From Amoebidium appalachense (lineage: Eukaryota > Ichthyosporea), in NCBI GenBank assembly GCA_963693365.1, contig CAVNZM010000001.1:8432001-8496000 (forward strand): a stretch of DNA of 64,000 bases, given 5' to 3'. Below are positions 22,858 through 42,213 of the stretch, piece by piece. The stretch's first letter is position 1; each line of letters begins with the position of its first letter. Under the pieces are notes generated by a model that saw only the letters and a list, made by a program, of their open reading frames with translations, was not told the DNA's origin and did not search any database. The translations under genes and the position numbers were made by a program.

Positions 22858-25800
22858 GTGTGTGTGTGTGTGTGTGTGTTTGGTGTGTGAGGGTGGGGGA
22901 GGGGGTGGGGTCGGTGAGGGAGAGAGAAGGGTCGTTGAAAGGAGAGGGGGGGAGGGGGGGGACCGAAAGGGGGGGTCAGGGGTTAGAAGCTAACAATCTC
23001 TCTCTCTCATAGACGTACCTATGGCGTACCCCAAATGCACGCAAGCGCCTGCTGGTGCCTGATGCCTTGGCCCCACCAAACCCAAAGTGCTACGTGTGTG
23101 CGCCAAAGTACGTGCGTGCGGGGTGGAGGGAAGGGGATGCACACACGCACGTATGCGTACACATACCAAACGTGCACAGGCATGCGGGCTTGCACAAGTA
23201 CACATGCACATGCACACCAAGGGATGCACATGGGCATACAGACACAGACACAACGGCACAGACACACGCACACACACGCACACTGAGCCAGCATAGATGT
23301 AGGTATGACGGGTGAGAAAGAAGAGGCTGTCCATGGGCATGTGTGTATGTGTGTGTTTAGGGAGGAGAAGGGGGAAGGGGGGGATGACGGAGGGGTAAGG
23401 GAGGGCAGACGTTCATGCGTCTGCCTGCACTCATGGCCTCCAAATATGCGTGCACGTTCCAATATCCATTCGTACAACCATGCTAACACACCAAATACCA
23501 CATGCATATCTTAAGGGACGGTCGCACACACTAGACGCATTTTTATACATAGACCTAACTATCCCCCCCCCCCCCCCCCCCCCCCCCTCCCCCCCCCCCC
23601 CCCCCCCCCCCCCGCCCGCCCCCGCCCCCCCTCCCCGCAAACACACACACACACATTGCCCACATAACTAACCCCACCTTTCCACCTCCTTCCTCTGCCT
23701 CAACAGGCCCAGCGTCGAGGTGCACTGCGGGCTCAATCACATGACCCTCAACCAATTACAACACCTCGTTTTGGTGGGCAAGCTGGGCATGGTAGCGCCT
23801 GACGTCATGCACGGAGCAAGCATCCTTCTGAGTAGCGAGGAAGGGGATACACCGCCGCACGTGCTCAACAATACCTTGGCCGGGTTGGGGTTGAAGAGTG
23901 GAATTGAGTTGCAGGTGGATGACTTCTTGCAGCAGTATACATTGACAGTGGTGCTCAGGGACAGGTGTGTGTAAAAAAAAAATGTGTGTGTGTGTGGGTG
24001 TGTGTGGGGTGGGTGGGGTGGGTGGGGGGGATGGGGGAAGGGGGGAGGGGGAGGAGAGGAGGGGGGATGGGGGGGGGAGGAGGGGGTGGGGTGGGGGGAG
24101 GGGGGGGGGGGAGGGGGAAGAGGGGGGGGATGGAAAAGGGGGAAGGGGGGAGTGGGTGGGTGGGGGAGGGGGGGGGTGGGGGGGATTGGGTGTGTGTGGG
24201 TGGCAAGGGGGGAGGGGTGGGGAGGGTGGGGGGGTGGGAGCAGGAGAAGGGGAAGGTTTGGGGGGAGAGGGGGGAGGCGGGGAAGCGGGCGGCTGCCTGT
24301 GTGTGTGTGTGCGTGTAGGGGGGGGCGGAAGGGGGAGGGGGGACGCGGTGGAGGGGATGGAGAAGGAGGGGGATGTCCGTGTGTGTGTGGGGCGGGGGGT
24401 GGGTGGGTGTGTGTGCGGGGGAACGGGGTGGGGAGAGAGGGGCTGTTTATAGGCTGGACATGTGTGCAGGAATTAGTTGGTGGCACCATTTGACCAAAAA
24501 TGGGTGTGTGTTCACTTATCAAGTTATTTCCTATTTCATCCCGTCTTTGTTCGCTTCCCTCGGTTATAGATCGGTTCTGCCCCCTCCAATATAGATGTCA
24601 TATTCAATTTCGAACAGATACCCCCTCCCTCCCCCCCCCCCCCCCCCCCCCCCCCCTCCCCCCGCCTCTTCCCTTTTGCGCAATATACTGACCGAATATA
24701 TTTTTTTTTTGCAGGCCCGATATGGCAGAAGGGACAGACTTTGAGGTAGTGGGCAGTGCAGAGCCCCAGGCAGCAGCATCGGAAGAAGGGTCCAAGGAGG
24801 AGGAGGAGGAGGAGGAGCCAATGATAGTGGAGGTGGTCGATACGAGGTGTGTGTGTGTGTGTACGTGTGTGTGTGTACGTGTGTGCGTACGTGTGTCTGT
24901 GTGTGTGTGTGTGTGTGTGCCTACCTGTCTATCTGCCTGCCTGCGTGCACGCACGCACGGGTGCACACACACATGCACATGTGTGCGTGCGTGTTGTGTA
25001 TGGAAACTAATATACATGTGTGTGCACGAACACTACGTGTGGGTGTGCATGCACGTACGGCCATGTGCACGTGTGTGTGTACATGTACGTAAAGCATGCG
25101 CATGTTCAAACACTGTGACATGCACTGGCGGACACTCGTACGCGTGCATGTATGAGCGTGCAGGCACACGGCACACGCACACACACGCTCAAGGGTGCAC
25201 ACGGGGACGGGCACGTGCACGCACGCGCAGCACAAACATTTAATCATCTGCACATGCACGCACACAACAAACAACACAATCCACATTACATCAAAGATAC
25301 ACAATGCACACATAGATACTTACACGGACAGAGCACACATACCAGCAGACAGAGAAAAAAGCCCAATGCACACGACCATTTCATCAGGATGCGGGGTCCA
25401 GCCCACACATATCCCCTTCCATCATTTATTTATTACCATCTATGACCACACAACATTCTTTCTCTTGCCCCCCCCTGGGTCCTCCCTGAGGATGGGCTCT
25501 GCTTATGACGCATACTGTGCACATGGCTGATGTTGCATACTTGAATGTTTGCCTTTGCATGTGTCCTGCACCATGCTTCTCGTCGTGTATGCGTACTTCG
25601 TACCGTGTTCCGCATTCAACCCCCCCCCCCCCCCCCCCCCACCACCACCACCATCCCTCCCTTCACACATTTCACTTTTTGTCCTGCGGAAAACATAAAG
25701 TAGATGAAGAAATGAAGAATTAGGTTCGGAAGCCAAGCAATTTATTATGACATAACCACTCACCATTACCACTATGACCATCAGTCATCTTTTTATATTT

Positions 25801-25898
25801 TGACAATTTTCTCCTTTTCCTCCTTTTTCTCCTACAGAAAACGCAAAGCGGACGAAGACGTAGGGCCCGAAACCAAGCAGCCCCGCCTATCCGACTAA
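15499..25898 (+). CDS. UBA2: SUMO-activating enzyme subunit 2 (E1 catalytic subunit)
   Basis: Fifteen exons, all phases consistent, about 585 residues (human about 640): 15499-15642, 16251-16334, 16704-16839, 17282-17382, 17888-18009, 18769-18836, 19254-19354, 20064-20245, 20731-20810, 21781-21861, 22258-22370, 23013-23107, 23707-23964, 24715-24846, 25838-25898. Using acceptor 19235 with donor 18839 would add 7 residues. The nucleotide-binding GAGGIG is at residues 26-31, zinc cysteines at C160/C163 and C430/C433, and the catalytic Cys in CTIRNTPS at 175. [19 protein letters not shown] belongs to the adenylation domain; [12 protein letters not shown] ends the ubiquitin-fold domain. An acidic stretch and a basic tail (KRKADED...KQPRLSD) resemble the nuclear-localising tail of orthologues. 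With SAE1 it adenylates SUMO, takes it as a thioester and passes it to Ubc9. Every catalytic element is intact. Confidence 0.96.
16864..17195 (+). repeat. (AC)n and (CCCACA)n intron repeat
   Basis: Fills the UBA2 intron between exons 3 and 4; mixtures of CACA, CCCA and CACG units. Confidence 0.9.
19425..19597 (+). repeat. Two (GT)n arrays in UBA2 intron 7
   Basis: 19425-19493 and 19537-19593, separated by about 45 bp of unique sequence, soon after the exon 7 donor at 19355. Confidence 0.95.
21186..21600 (+). repeat. Tandem repeat of about 40 bp, roughly ten copies
   Basis: The unit contains CTTTTACATATCCTAGTCAG and TCTTTAATT and recurs at about 21268, 21307, 21347, 21385, 21428, 21466, 21504, 21542 and 21581, with diverged copies at the left edge. 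It is AT-rich, unlike the rest of the window, and lies in the UBA2 intron before exon 10. Confidence 0.92.
22145..22215 (+). repeat. Short tandem repeat of GGGCATAGA-like units
   Basis: Five to six imperfect 12-13 bp units in the UBA2 intron before exon 11. Confidence 0.7.
25476..25619 (-). repeat. 144-bp dispersed repeat, copy 2 (inverted)
   Basis: Reverse complement of 8777-8920 with two mismatches in 144 bp. It lies in the last UBA2 intron, next to a C run (25620-25640). An apparent open frame through it (about 25505-25610) exists only because both copies share the sequence. Confidence 0.9.
25675..25740 (+). pseudogene. Decayed copy of the last UBA2 exon
   Basis: The block aligns with 25825-25880, the acceptor and start of the final UBA2 exon: CTTTTT.TCCT..., then GAAAAC..AAAG..GA.GAAGA, then CGGAAGCCAAGCA against CGAAACCAAGCA. 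The copy has lost the AG acceptor (CTGCGG for CTACAG), carries extra bases and meets an in-frame TAG. It sits about 55 bp after the 144-bp repeat. It looks like a local duplicate of the exon 15 region that has degenerated. Confidence 0.6.
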
Positions 25899-25901
25899 TG
25901 A

Positions 25902-33044
<7,143 letters not shown>

Positions 33045-33472
33045 ACCCACAGCCGCGGCAACCCGCGCGTGTTAGCCCTGCCCTCCCCTCGTGCGAAACA
33101 AACGACGCACGCACAGACCTCCACAACACCCCCTCCCTGCTCTGTTTTGTGCCTGTCTGCTTGCAAGTGTTTGTGTGTGTGCGGATGATGATGTGATGCG
33201 TCTATTCAGATCTATTTTTCCCGCCAAGTGGCTCATGGGGCATTTTTTTCCGCTTCATTTTTTTTCAAGTTTTCCTTCCCCTTCTTTCCCAGTCCACTCG
33301 AACATTGTAAACATAAGATCCAGAACTCTTATGAAGGTTTTCCGAGTACACACATACACCCGCTTTTTTGCCTGGTAGTTTTTTTTTTTTCCAATCTCTT
33401 TTTTTTTTTTTTGCTTTTCTGCGCGTGCTGGTTGACTATGAGTGTAGGCGAGACTGCCCCCGACCTTTAGCC
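33045..33472. promoter_or_regulatory. Bidirectional 5' region of PCID2 (-) and the PX-cyclin gene (+)
   Basis: 428 bp between the two start codons. Contains T-rich tracts (33245-33280, 33374-33412) next to the PX-cyclin start and no obvious TATA box. The assignment is positional. Confidence 0.5.
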
Positions 33473-33599
33473 ATGGACGGGCCGACGGAAGCAGTGGACG
33501 CACCCACGGTGTCTTCGGTCCACCAGGGACAGCAGGCGTCGCTTGTCGTCCAGTCGTACGTCAAGAATCTGGTGCGTGTGTGTGCGTGTGTGTGTGTGT

Positions 33600-33640
<41 letters not shown>

Positions 33641-34443
33641 TCGTGTGTGTGTGTTGGTGGGGGAAAGGGGACGGGTGTGTGGGTGTGTGGGTGGGTGTGG
33701 AAAAGGGGATGGTTGTGTGTGGGTGGGTGGGTGGATGGTTAGATGTTTGTGTGGGTGTTTGTATGTGCGTGTGTATGCAGGGGCCATGGCGTAATGGTGT
33801 ATTTGTATTGCATGGCGATCCTGCGGTGTATGCACCCGTGCTGAGTTGTGCGCACACGTTTCGGGACGTTAGTGTGGTTGTGTACTTGGTGTGTGTGTGT
33901 GAAAGCACGCTTTGACGTGCGTTTGTGTGCGTGCTTGGGAGTGGCACGTCCTGTGAGGTATGTATGTTTGTGTGCAAATTTGTGCATGTGCTGGGTGTTT
34001 GAGTGTGTGCAAGAGCACCGCCCTATGCAATTGAACGAGGGTGGTTGTGGTGTGGGTTTGGTTTGGTGTGCACGCACACACAGGTGTGGAGGATGTGCGT
34101 GTGTGCATGTGTGCGCGTGTGTCTGTGTGTGCGCATCTCTACGGTGTGCGTGTGCGCATGCGTGCTTGCGCACACACACACACACCTCGAAGTGCACGTC
34201 TGCATATGTACGTGCACGTATATGTGTGTGTGTGCCTGTGCGCTTGGTTTTCTGCTTTCGCTTGCAGGAGTCATGCTATTAGTTATTGCCTCAGCTGGTC
34301 TAACACCTCCCCTCCCTCCCCCTATTCCTTCATTCCCCCTTCCCCCCGACCCCCCTTCATCCTCTCCTCCCCTCCTTCCCCCTTCTTTCCCTTCCCACCT
34401 TCACCCGTACCTGCCCCCTACCCCCTCCCCTACTTTCCCCTCC

Positions 34444-34494
<51 letters not shown>

Positions 34495-34661
34495 TCCACC
34501 TGCAGTTTCTTGTACACCATGGAGCTCTGACCCCTCAGCCTGGTGTACCGGACCTGCGCCTGACTATCCGGTCTGCCCGTTTGGTCTCCAATCTACCCTG
34601 GCGACCGTATCATGTACGCTCACCCACCCTGTTGTTCCGTTTTTACCTCTCTCTCTTGTTC

Positions 34662-34725
<64 letters not shown>

Positions 34726-35881
34726 CCCCCCCCCCCACCTTTCCCCCCCCCCCCCCCCCCCCCCCCCTCCCTCCCCCCCCCCCCTCCCCCCCCCCCCCCC
34801 CCCCCCCCCCTCTCTCCACACATCACCCACGATCTCTCCCCCTGCATGTTTTTCTTCCTGCGTGCCCACTGTTTCACACTGCTCCTGATAGAGCCTCGGG
34901 TTTTTTTTGTTTTTTTTTGAAGGGGGAGGGTGTATACCTTGCTGTGTCATGCGCCCTATTAGTTTACAAGTGGTCAGATCGCCAGCCTGTAGAAATGTGT
35001 ATGTGCGGATATGGCGGATGGGGGGCGGGCGGGCGCGGGGGGGGGGGGGGGGGGGGGGGAGGGGGAGGGGGGCGCTGAATGGGGGGAGAGGGGGGGGGGA
35101 AGGTGTGTGTGTGTGTGCGTGCATGTGTGTGCGTGTGTGTGCATCTGCGCTGCAGCAACCCTGCTTTTTTTCTTGTGTGTGTGTGTGCTTGCAGTGACCC
35201 CCCTCCCCCTCCCCCCCCCCCCCCCCCCCCCTTTTTTTTTTTTTTTTTTTGCAGGTGTACAACATCGAGGTTTCATGTGAGCATGGCTGGTGGACGGTGC
35301 AGCGCAGATACTCTCAATTCCTGGCCTTCCACACAGCCGTGAGTAATGGAATCCCTATTGATCAAGTGTGTGTATGCGCCTTTTCGCGTGTGGCTGCAAC
35401 TGTTGCACTTTCGTTCCTTTTTCAATGTTCCTTTGGATTAGGTAAGAGGTCTTGAAGGGCCGGGCTTTTCCCCTTTTCTTTCTTTCTTTCTTTCTTTTCT
35501 TTTCTTTTTCTTTCTTTTTTTTTTTTTTTTTTTGTGGGAAGGGGGGAGAGGGGGCGGGGGGGGAGGGATAAATGGGAAAGGAGTGAGAGAAGGTTGAGAA
35601 GGGAAAAGCTCCCAGGATGCCGGAGGGGGGCAAGAGGGGGAGATGCGGAGGGGAAGTGTGTGTAGGTGTGTGTGTGGGGGGGGGGGGGGGGGGGAGGGGG
35701 GTATAGAAGCGCATCACCACTACTCCAAGCACACCCTAACACTAACCACACAAGGAACCATTCCCATTGATTCTGTCTTTACTTGTATATGAATCAAGAA
35801 AACACAAATCAGTCAGTCGGTTTTCTCACCACTCCCCTCCCCCTCCCTCCACCCCCCCAACATTTTTCTTCCCCCCCCCCC

Positions 35882-35913
<32 letters not shown>

Positions 35914-36245
35914 AGAGTGTTGGGTGGGTTCGCTACGCTGGTCTCGAGGCCCTGCCAGGCAAGGTTCTATTTATATACCCAAGCAGTAGGCTGGCCCAGC
36001 AAAGGATGGCCTCTTTGGCCCGATATCTTCAAGGGGTGGCTCACAGCCCCGTGGCATATGACCCCCGCTTTTGGCAGTTCTTAGGTGTTCGATCGTGGAT
36101 GCTAAACTTCATACCCGATAGCCCACAGTCGTTTCCCGCACCGGACCCGTCTGCTCTTGCGCGGGAGTTTTTGTATCACAGTAGGCGCACGGCGGCTACG
36201 CGATTGATAGGTGTGTGTGTTTTTATTCTTCGCCTGTCGTTTCAA

Positions 36246-36276
<31 letters not shown>

Positions 36277-36531
36277 ACAAACACTCATACACACACACTT
36301 GCATTGGGCTGCGAACTACCACCATGACCCTCACACACCCACCTTTGCGCTCGCGCATGCATGCATGCACGGACACCCGTGCATGCGTGATGATACACAC
36401 ACACACACGCACACACACATACAAACACACGTATTTCTTATTAAATTGAGTTGTAGTGAAGGCACTCTATTCAATGCGCTGACCTGCCATTCTCATCATG
36501 TATTTATCTTGTCTCCTGCACGGTGTTTTAC

Positions 36532-36562
<31 letters not shown>

Positions 36563-36746
36563 GTCATCGAATTCATCTTGTTTGGGAATAAATTTAACTG
36601 TGTGGGGCTGGAAAAGAAAGCTAAACTACTCAATTGACGCAAGAAACAGTGGAGCGGGCATGCGTTTGTGCAAGATCAGAATTTCTGTGTAGCACTTTTT
36701 TTTTTTTTTTTTCCTTTTTTTTTTTTTTTTTTAGGTGTGTGTGTGT

Positions 36747-36777
<31 letters not shown>

Positions 36778-37515
36778 TGAGTATGTGTGTATTTGTGCAA
36801 CGTCAGCAATGCTGTTTTTAACCCCTTTTTATTTCCCTTTCCCCTTCCGCCCCTTTTCCCGGGGTGAATCCACAGAGTATGCAGCGTCATTGCTACGCAC
36901 CGTATCCACGCAGGACGCACCCATTCCCGGTGGAGCCAGACAACCACCACCACTACGCGAGCTACTAGTGCTGTTGGTGCACACAGGCCGCATGTCGTTC
37001 ACATCATTCAGCCTAGCGCTATACTACCTCAGAAAGATACGCCGGTTGAGAGGAAAACACAGCATTGTGGGACCACCCCACCTGCTGTTTATTGTTGGGT
37101 TGATTGTAACGGCAAAGTTCTGGTTTGACGAGCCGCCACACCCGATTATCAATAACTGGTTCACTCCTGCGGTAGGTGGTTGGTGTGGGCTTTGCTCCGA
37201 TGAATTTGCTTGGGGTTTGGGGAAGAGGTGGTGTGTGTGGAGGGGGGAGAGGGGAGGGGGGTAAGGAGTGTTTGTTGGTTGCTGCTTGGTGGATTGCACA
37301 GTGCGTGGAGTGGAGAGGCCGGGATGCATATCGGGCTAACAGTTTGTTCATTTCGAGACATACACTCCTTCCCCCCCCCCTCCCCCCCCCCCAAAAAAAA
37401 AAAATAAAAAAAGAAAAGAAAAGAAAAAGAAAAGAAAGAAAATCCATCTATCCCCCCTGCAGCTCCCCCCCCCCCCCCACCACCACCACCACCACCACCA
37501 CCACCACCACCACCA

Positions 37516-37560
<45 letters not shown>

Positions 37561-38414
37561 ACCACCACCACCACTACTATTCCACGTCTCTTCCCCTCCC
37601 CGCTGCCCCCAGTACACATGCACACACACAGGCGCGCGCACACACACACGCACGCATACGCGCGCGCACACACACACACGAGTTCAAATGATGTGAAAAA
37701 AAAGAAATTGCCAACGAAACCCAAGGGTGTGTGTGCGCACACACACACACACACAGAGAGAGAGAGATAGAGACACACACAACCACACACGCACATGCAC
37801 ATACACCCACACACTACCACACCCACACCCACACACGTTCACATAAACACACACGGGCACGGGTGTACGCACACGCCCGCGCCCGCACACATGTACACAC
37901 ACTGTCGCTCACACAAACACGCACACACAAAATAAGCACACTTCATTTCCCTTTTCTCTGCCCCCTCCCCCATCCCCTCCTCCCCTCCCTTCCTCCCCTC
38001 CCTCCCTCTCACCTGTTTCCCCCTTCCCCCTTTGTCAACTATTAAAGAAAACTTAAGAAAGTCTTCGTATCACCAACCATGTATTTAAACTCCCCCCCCC
38101 CCTCCCCCCCCCCCCCCCCTCCCCCCCTCTCCCCCCTCCCCGGGTGGCTCGGGTAGGTCACATTCCGCCTCATCTTAACAATGCGTAATCAGGAAATGAA
38201 CTCACGAGAGCTTGATTTCCTGTGTGCGATTGGCTTTGACCTCAACGTGGGCCCGCAAGAGTACCGCCACTTCATCCGCAAGATGGAGACAACCCTTGCA
38301 CGGGAGTTTGACACCGTCCCCCCACCACCCCCACTCCCTTTGCCCCAGCCCCCGGACCACAGCCGCTTGGCGTCGTGGATATTCACAACGAGCGACTCCC
38401 CTTCTAATCAGTAG
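33473..38414 (+). CDS. PX domain joined to a Pho80-like cyclin box
   Basis: Six exons, all phases consistent, 379 residues: 33473-33571, 34506-34613, 35255-35338, 35916-36210, 36876-37171 and 38157-38414 (TAG). Residues about 46-160 form a phosphoinositide-binding PX domain: DLRLTIRSARLV, then YNIEV, the R-R-Y-S-x-F signature at 86-91, the ALPGK turn near 109-113 and the helical part RMASLARYLQGV. Residues about 200-335 form a cyclin box: FSLALYYLRKIRRLRG, LLFIVGLIVTAKFWFD, then EMNSRELDFLCAIGFDLNV and EEYRH-like PQEYRHFIRKME. The tail is Pro-rich. Exon 4 ends in phase 1 (ATA G) and exon 5 starts AG TAT, giving GAG; exon 5 offers no good start codon of its own. A membrane-recruited CDK partner is my inference; two separate genes remain the alternative. 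Confidence 0.72.
34669..34722 (+). repeat. (CT)n microsatellite
   Basis: About 25 CT units followed by C runs to 34810, in the second intron of the PX-cyclin gene. Confidence 0.93.
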
Positions 38415-38562
38415 TTTAGTAGATATGTATGAATGATGAACGAGATGTGTGTGGGGGGGGGTATTGTCTGTGCTTTAAAATCAGTATCTCTAAGTTTTTC
38501 GGTTTGTTTGCCGCGCTCTAGGGTGTCCGCTTGTGGGTGTGTGGGTGAGTGGGTGGGTGGGG

Positions 38563-38563
38563 T

Positions 38564-38630
<67 letters not shown>
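38563..38630 (+). repeat. Uninterrupted G run of about 67 nt
   Basis: Homopolymer G just 3' of the PX-cyclin stop codon. Exact length is doubtful in any assembly. Confidence 0.9.
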
Positions 38631-38631
<1 letters not shown>

Positions 38632-39156
38632 GAGGGGTGGGGGGGTTTGTGTGTGACTGTGAGCGTGTGTACGTGCGTGCACATGTGTTTATGCAAAAAT
38701 GTATTTGTTGGCGGGGTGGGGGAAGAGGGGAAGGGGGGGGCTACTGTAGACTTGGAAGTATGTTAGGTGTGATACACACTGTACGTACGTATGAATGAAT
38801 GGGTGCTGGCTAGTGTTAGATATTGTCTTGTTGTATTCGCCTTGGGGTGGGTGCTGGTTACAGTGAATAGTGTTTTCTGGTTGTCAGTCGAGTAGGTCGA
38901 ATATATAGCGTTTACGGGGCTCGTTGCTTCAACTTGTTTACTATTTTAATACTACCAGTCATTTTTGCTTGTTTGTAAACTGTCCATGGCACAGTGTCAA
39001 ATTGATGTGTCTTTTTCCTGCGTATATTTTTGTATCTCATAAGCCATAGACTGTAGTATCAAGTCTGTTAAATGTTGCTATGAGAGAAGGAAAATAGCCC
39101 AAAAAACCAAATCGGGTGAGCTTTGAAGTTCACTGACATTACTTACTAACTTAGTT

Positions 39157-39196
39157 CGACAACACGGCCGTGTTTCTAGATGGCCGTGGTTCGACA
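39157..39196. repeat. Second copy of the TTTCTAGATGGCCGTG core with inverted flanks
   Basis: GTGTTTCTAGATGGCCGTG (about 39169-39187) matches the half-palindrome at 3368-3409. Here it is bracketed by TTCGACA direct copies and inverted CACGGCC/GGCCGTG. It lies about 660 bp upstream of the LETM1-like start. Confidence 0.8.
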
Positions 39197-39851
39197 AACA
39201 CTCCGGTTTTTGCGTAATTGAATTTGCAGGCGCTCTCCCAAATAGCTTTATAAGGCTATTGTGGTGCAGGCTGGACCAATCATGGGCATTTTGCCACTGA
39301 TACGTTTTTGGCCAATCACCTATGCCGTTTGCCGACAAGTGCAAAGCTCAACTGAGGTAGTCATTTCCTCAGTTTCAGTGTGGAGTTGTCCCATGCGGTG
39401 TCAAATTGTACGGTAAAGTTCTAAGGGGAAAAAGGAAATGTCAAGTGTGTAGCCAAAGCCATCGATAAGTCCTAAGGCTAGGGCCTGATGCATCTCTGAG
39501 AACCTGCTAATTCCACAAGCGCTAACTTCCGTGTACTCAGTGCTATTTGTCTCGTTCCGCACTAACCCCAACTTGGCTTTAGCCTCTGGGCAGAACAAAA
39601 CACAAACGGTCACCTCATGTTTTTTTCGTGCCAGCAAGCACCTCGAAAAGCAGCTTGGAGTATCTGGCAGAGACCGGTAAGGGTAGCGTACACCATAGAG
39701 TCACAAGATTTGCCAATTTACGTCCAACTCTAATCCACCTTTCCACGTGTGGTTTCGAAAAACAGCACATGTGCGCACCAAACATTTAGACCAGCAATTC
39801 ATACTCTAGCTTGCCAATCATTGAGTTATTTATTTACAGCAGCAAGGTGGC

Positions 39852-40152
39852 ATGGTAAAAATGCCGTCGGTTCTTCTGCCCATGTCTGTCACAAGCAAGC
39901 GGGGAAGCACACTTGCCCTCGCGCTTTTTCATTGGACAGGGAGGGAACATAAATTTTGGATAAGGCAGCCAGGCCTGCCTCCACGTGCGTGTAAAGTATA
40001 CTGCAGACAGACGCACTCTCAGGTGGGTGATCGGGCCCAGAGGATTTCGGAATTGATGGACATTTGGTTGTGGGTGTGGTGTTTGTTGTCTTTAGGAGGA
40101 GGTGGCTATGGAGGGGTGGGGTGGTGGTGGTGGACTAAAAAACTGCGGGGAA

Positions 40153-40183
<31 letters not shown>

Positions 40184-40444
40184 GAGAATGGGGGTTGTTA
40201 TACAGGAGTTCCTCAAAAAAGGTTGAGTGACCAGTGTGAAAAACCCATTCTGGTGTGGTGGGATCTGGTTATGGCTTGCCTTTGTATAGACATCAGCTGC
40301 CAATTCTTCGACTGGGATCTTTGCTAACCACCTATGCAACAACATGGGCTCCACCATTGACAGTTCTTCACACCCACAGGCCGGGTCCAGCGCTCAGCAT
40401 TCCCGCTTGGAGGGTGTCCGCAGATGGGCTGTGTCAGTGGTATG

Positions 40445-40493
<49 letters not shown>

Positions 40494-40774
40494 CCCCGCT
40501 GTGTGTGCACGCATACTTATGGAGGGGTGTAGGTACGTGCCTGTGGAACACTTGTGCTTGAAACCGCACAGGTCACCCGGCTGCGACTGCAAGGCCCACC
40601 CACCAACTGGCGCACACACCAGCTGCTGGCACGGTGTGCAGCCCCTCCCCCCCCCCCCCCCCCCCCCCCTCCCTCCCTCCCTCCCCTCTCCCCTTCTTTC
40701 CTCCCTACCTCATTTTCCGTGTGCTCCCCATCCTTGCTCCCCCCCCCCCCCCCCCCCCTTCCCCTCGCCCCCCC

Positions 40775-40805
<31 letters not shown>

Positions 40806-41110
40806 AAAAAAAAAATGAAAAGAAACGAAAACTGCCATCACCACCCCGTGTTGCCCCTGCACCCTCGTTCCTTGGGCTTTTTTCGTTTGTTTTCTCTTAA
40901 CACCCACCACCATTTCAATATCATCTGCCAGGCTGAAAGGGGAAGCAGTGTGGATGTGCACACCAGGTACAGGTTGCAACGAGTAGCCCATAGTCCACCT
41001 GTACGCCCTCTCATGCAGCCAGCCAGCGTGGTCAAGCCGCTAAAACTCCACCTCCCACTGCCCCCCCACACGTACACGCATGCATCAGCATGCAGCATAG
41101 TCCTCCCCAC

Positions 41111-41147
<37 letters not shown>

Positions 41148-41235
41148 CCCCCCCCTCCCTTCAACGCCAGACAGACACACACGCACACGCACACGCACGC
41201 AAACACAAACACACATACACACACACACCGGCAGT

Positions 41236-41306
<71 letters not shown>

Positions 41307-41373
41307 CCATCACAAGCCCATGCACACCTACTACATCCGTACAAATACACATACACTCGCGCAAGTGCAAACA

Positions 41374-41433
<60 letters not shown>

Positions 41434-42137
41434 CACACACGCACACACACACACACGCACACGCACACACACATACACACACACACACCTACACCCACAC
41501 AGAAATTCCGCAGACCTACGGCAGCTGGTCCCTTTTGCTGTTGTAATTGCACTTCCCGGCACAGTGTTCCTACTTCCAGTCTTGATGAAATTTATTCCCA
41601 ACTTCACTCCCAGTGTCTTCCAGGGCGATTCAAAGGTATGAATGATGGGTGGGTGGTGGTGGGAGAGGGGGGACGGGGGCCGGGGGGGGGGGGGGGAGGA
41701 GGGGGGGGGAGGGAGGACGAGGGATAGTTGGGCGTGGTGCTGCTGTGGCGGGGGCAGGGGTAGCAGCGGCAGCTGAAAAGCGCGGGGGGAGGGGGGGGGG
41801 GGGGGGGGGGGGGATGGTGTGTGCCCGCAACGGGTATTCTATTCACAGTTGGGCCACCGTGGGCCCGGAGGAGCACAGTTAATGTAACCTTTCTTCACTT
41901 TCTTTCTATGCTTTGCTGATGAAGAACTGCCCCCCCTCCCAATCCCTCCCCCCCTTCCTTCACCCCTTTTGAACGGTTCACACTTTCGCACGCAGGCAGG
42001 CACACATGCATGCCTCGCCACAGATGCATACACAGGCACACTGCTGAACACTGCTGACACACACTTACACCCACACGCATCAATGACATGCACACATGTA
42101 CACATACTGACCCACCCACCCACCCACACACGTGCAC

Positions 42138-42213
<76 letters not shown>

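Larger units (their letters stand above)
38415..39851. other. Intergenic region between PX-cyclin and LETM1-like genes
   Basis: Begins with GT/G-rich DNA including the longest G run in the window (38563-38630), then about 1.1 kb of ordinary mixed-composition sequence with the repeat core at 39157-39196. No exon recognised. Confidence 0.6.

Noticed and set aside
25505-25723. Plus-strand ORF starting [13 protein letters not shown]
   Set aside because: Its conserved part is the 144-bp repeat shared with 8777-8920, which has no consistent coding frame; it runs into a C tract.
39078-39344. 88-codon minus-strand open frame
   Set aside because: It overlaps the palindromic repeat core in intergenic DNA and shows no recognisable domain.
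41850-41890. Similarity between CACCGTGGGCCC contexts at about 41865 and 53915
   Set aside because: The shared stretch is only about 12 bp, followed by loosely similar AT-rich bases; too short to call a repeat.
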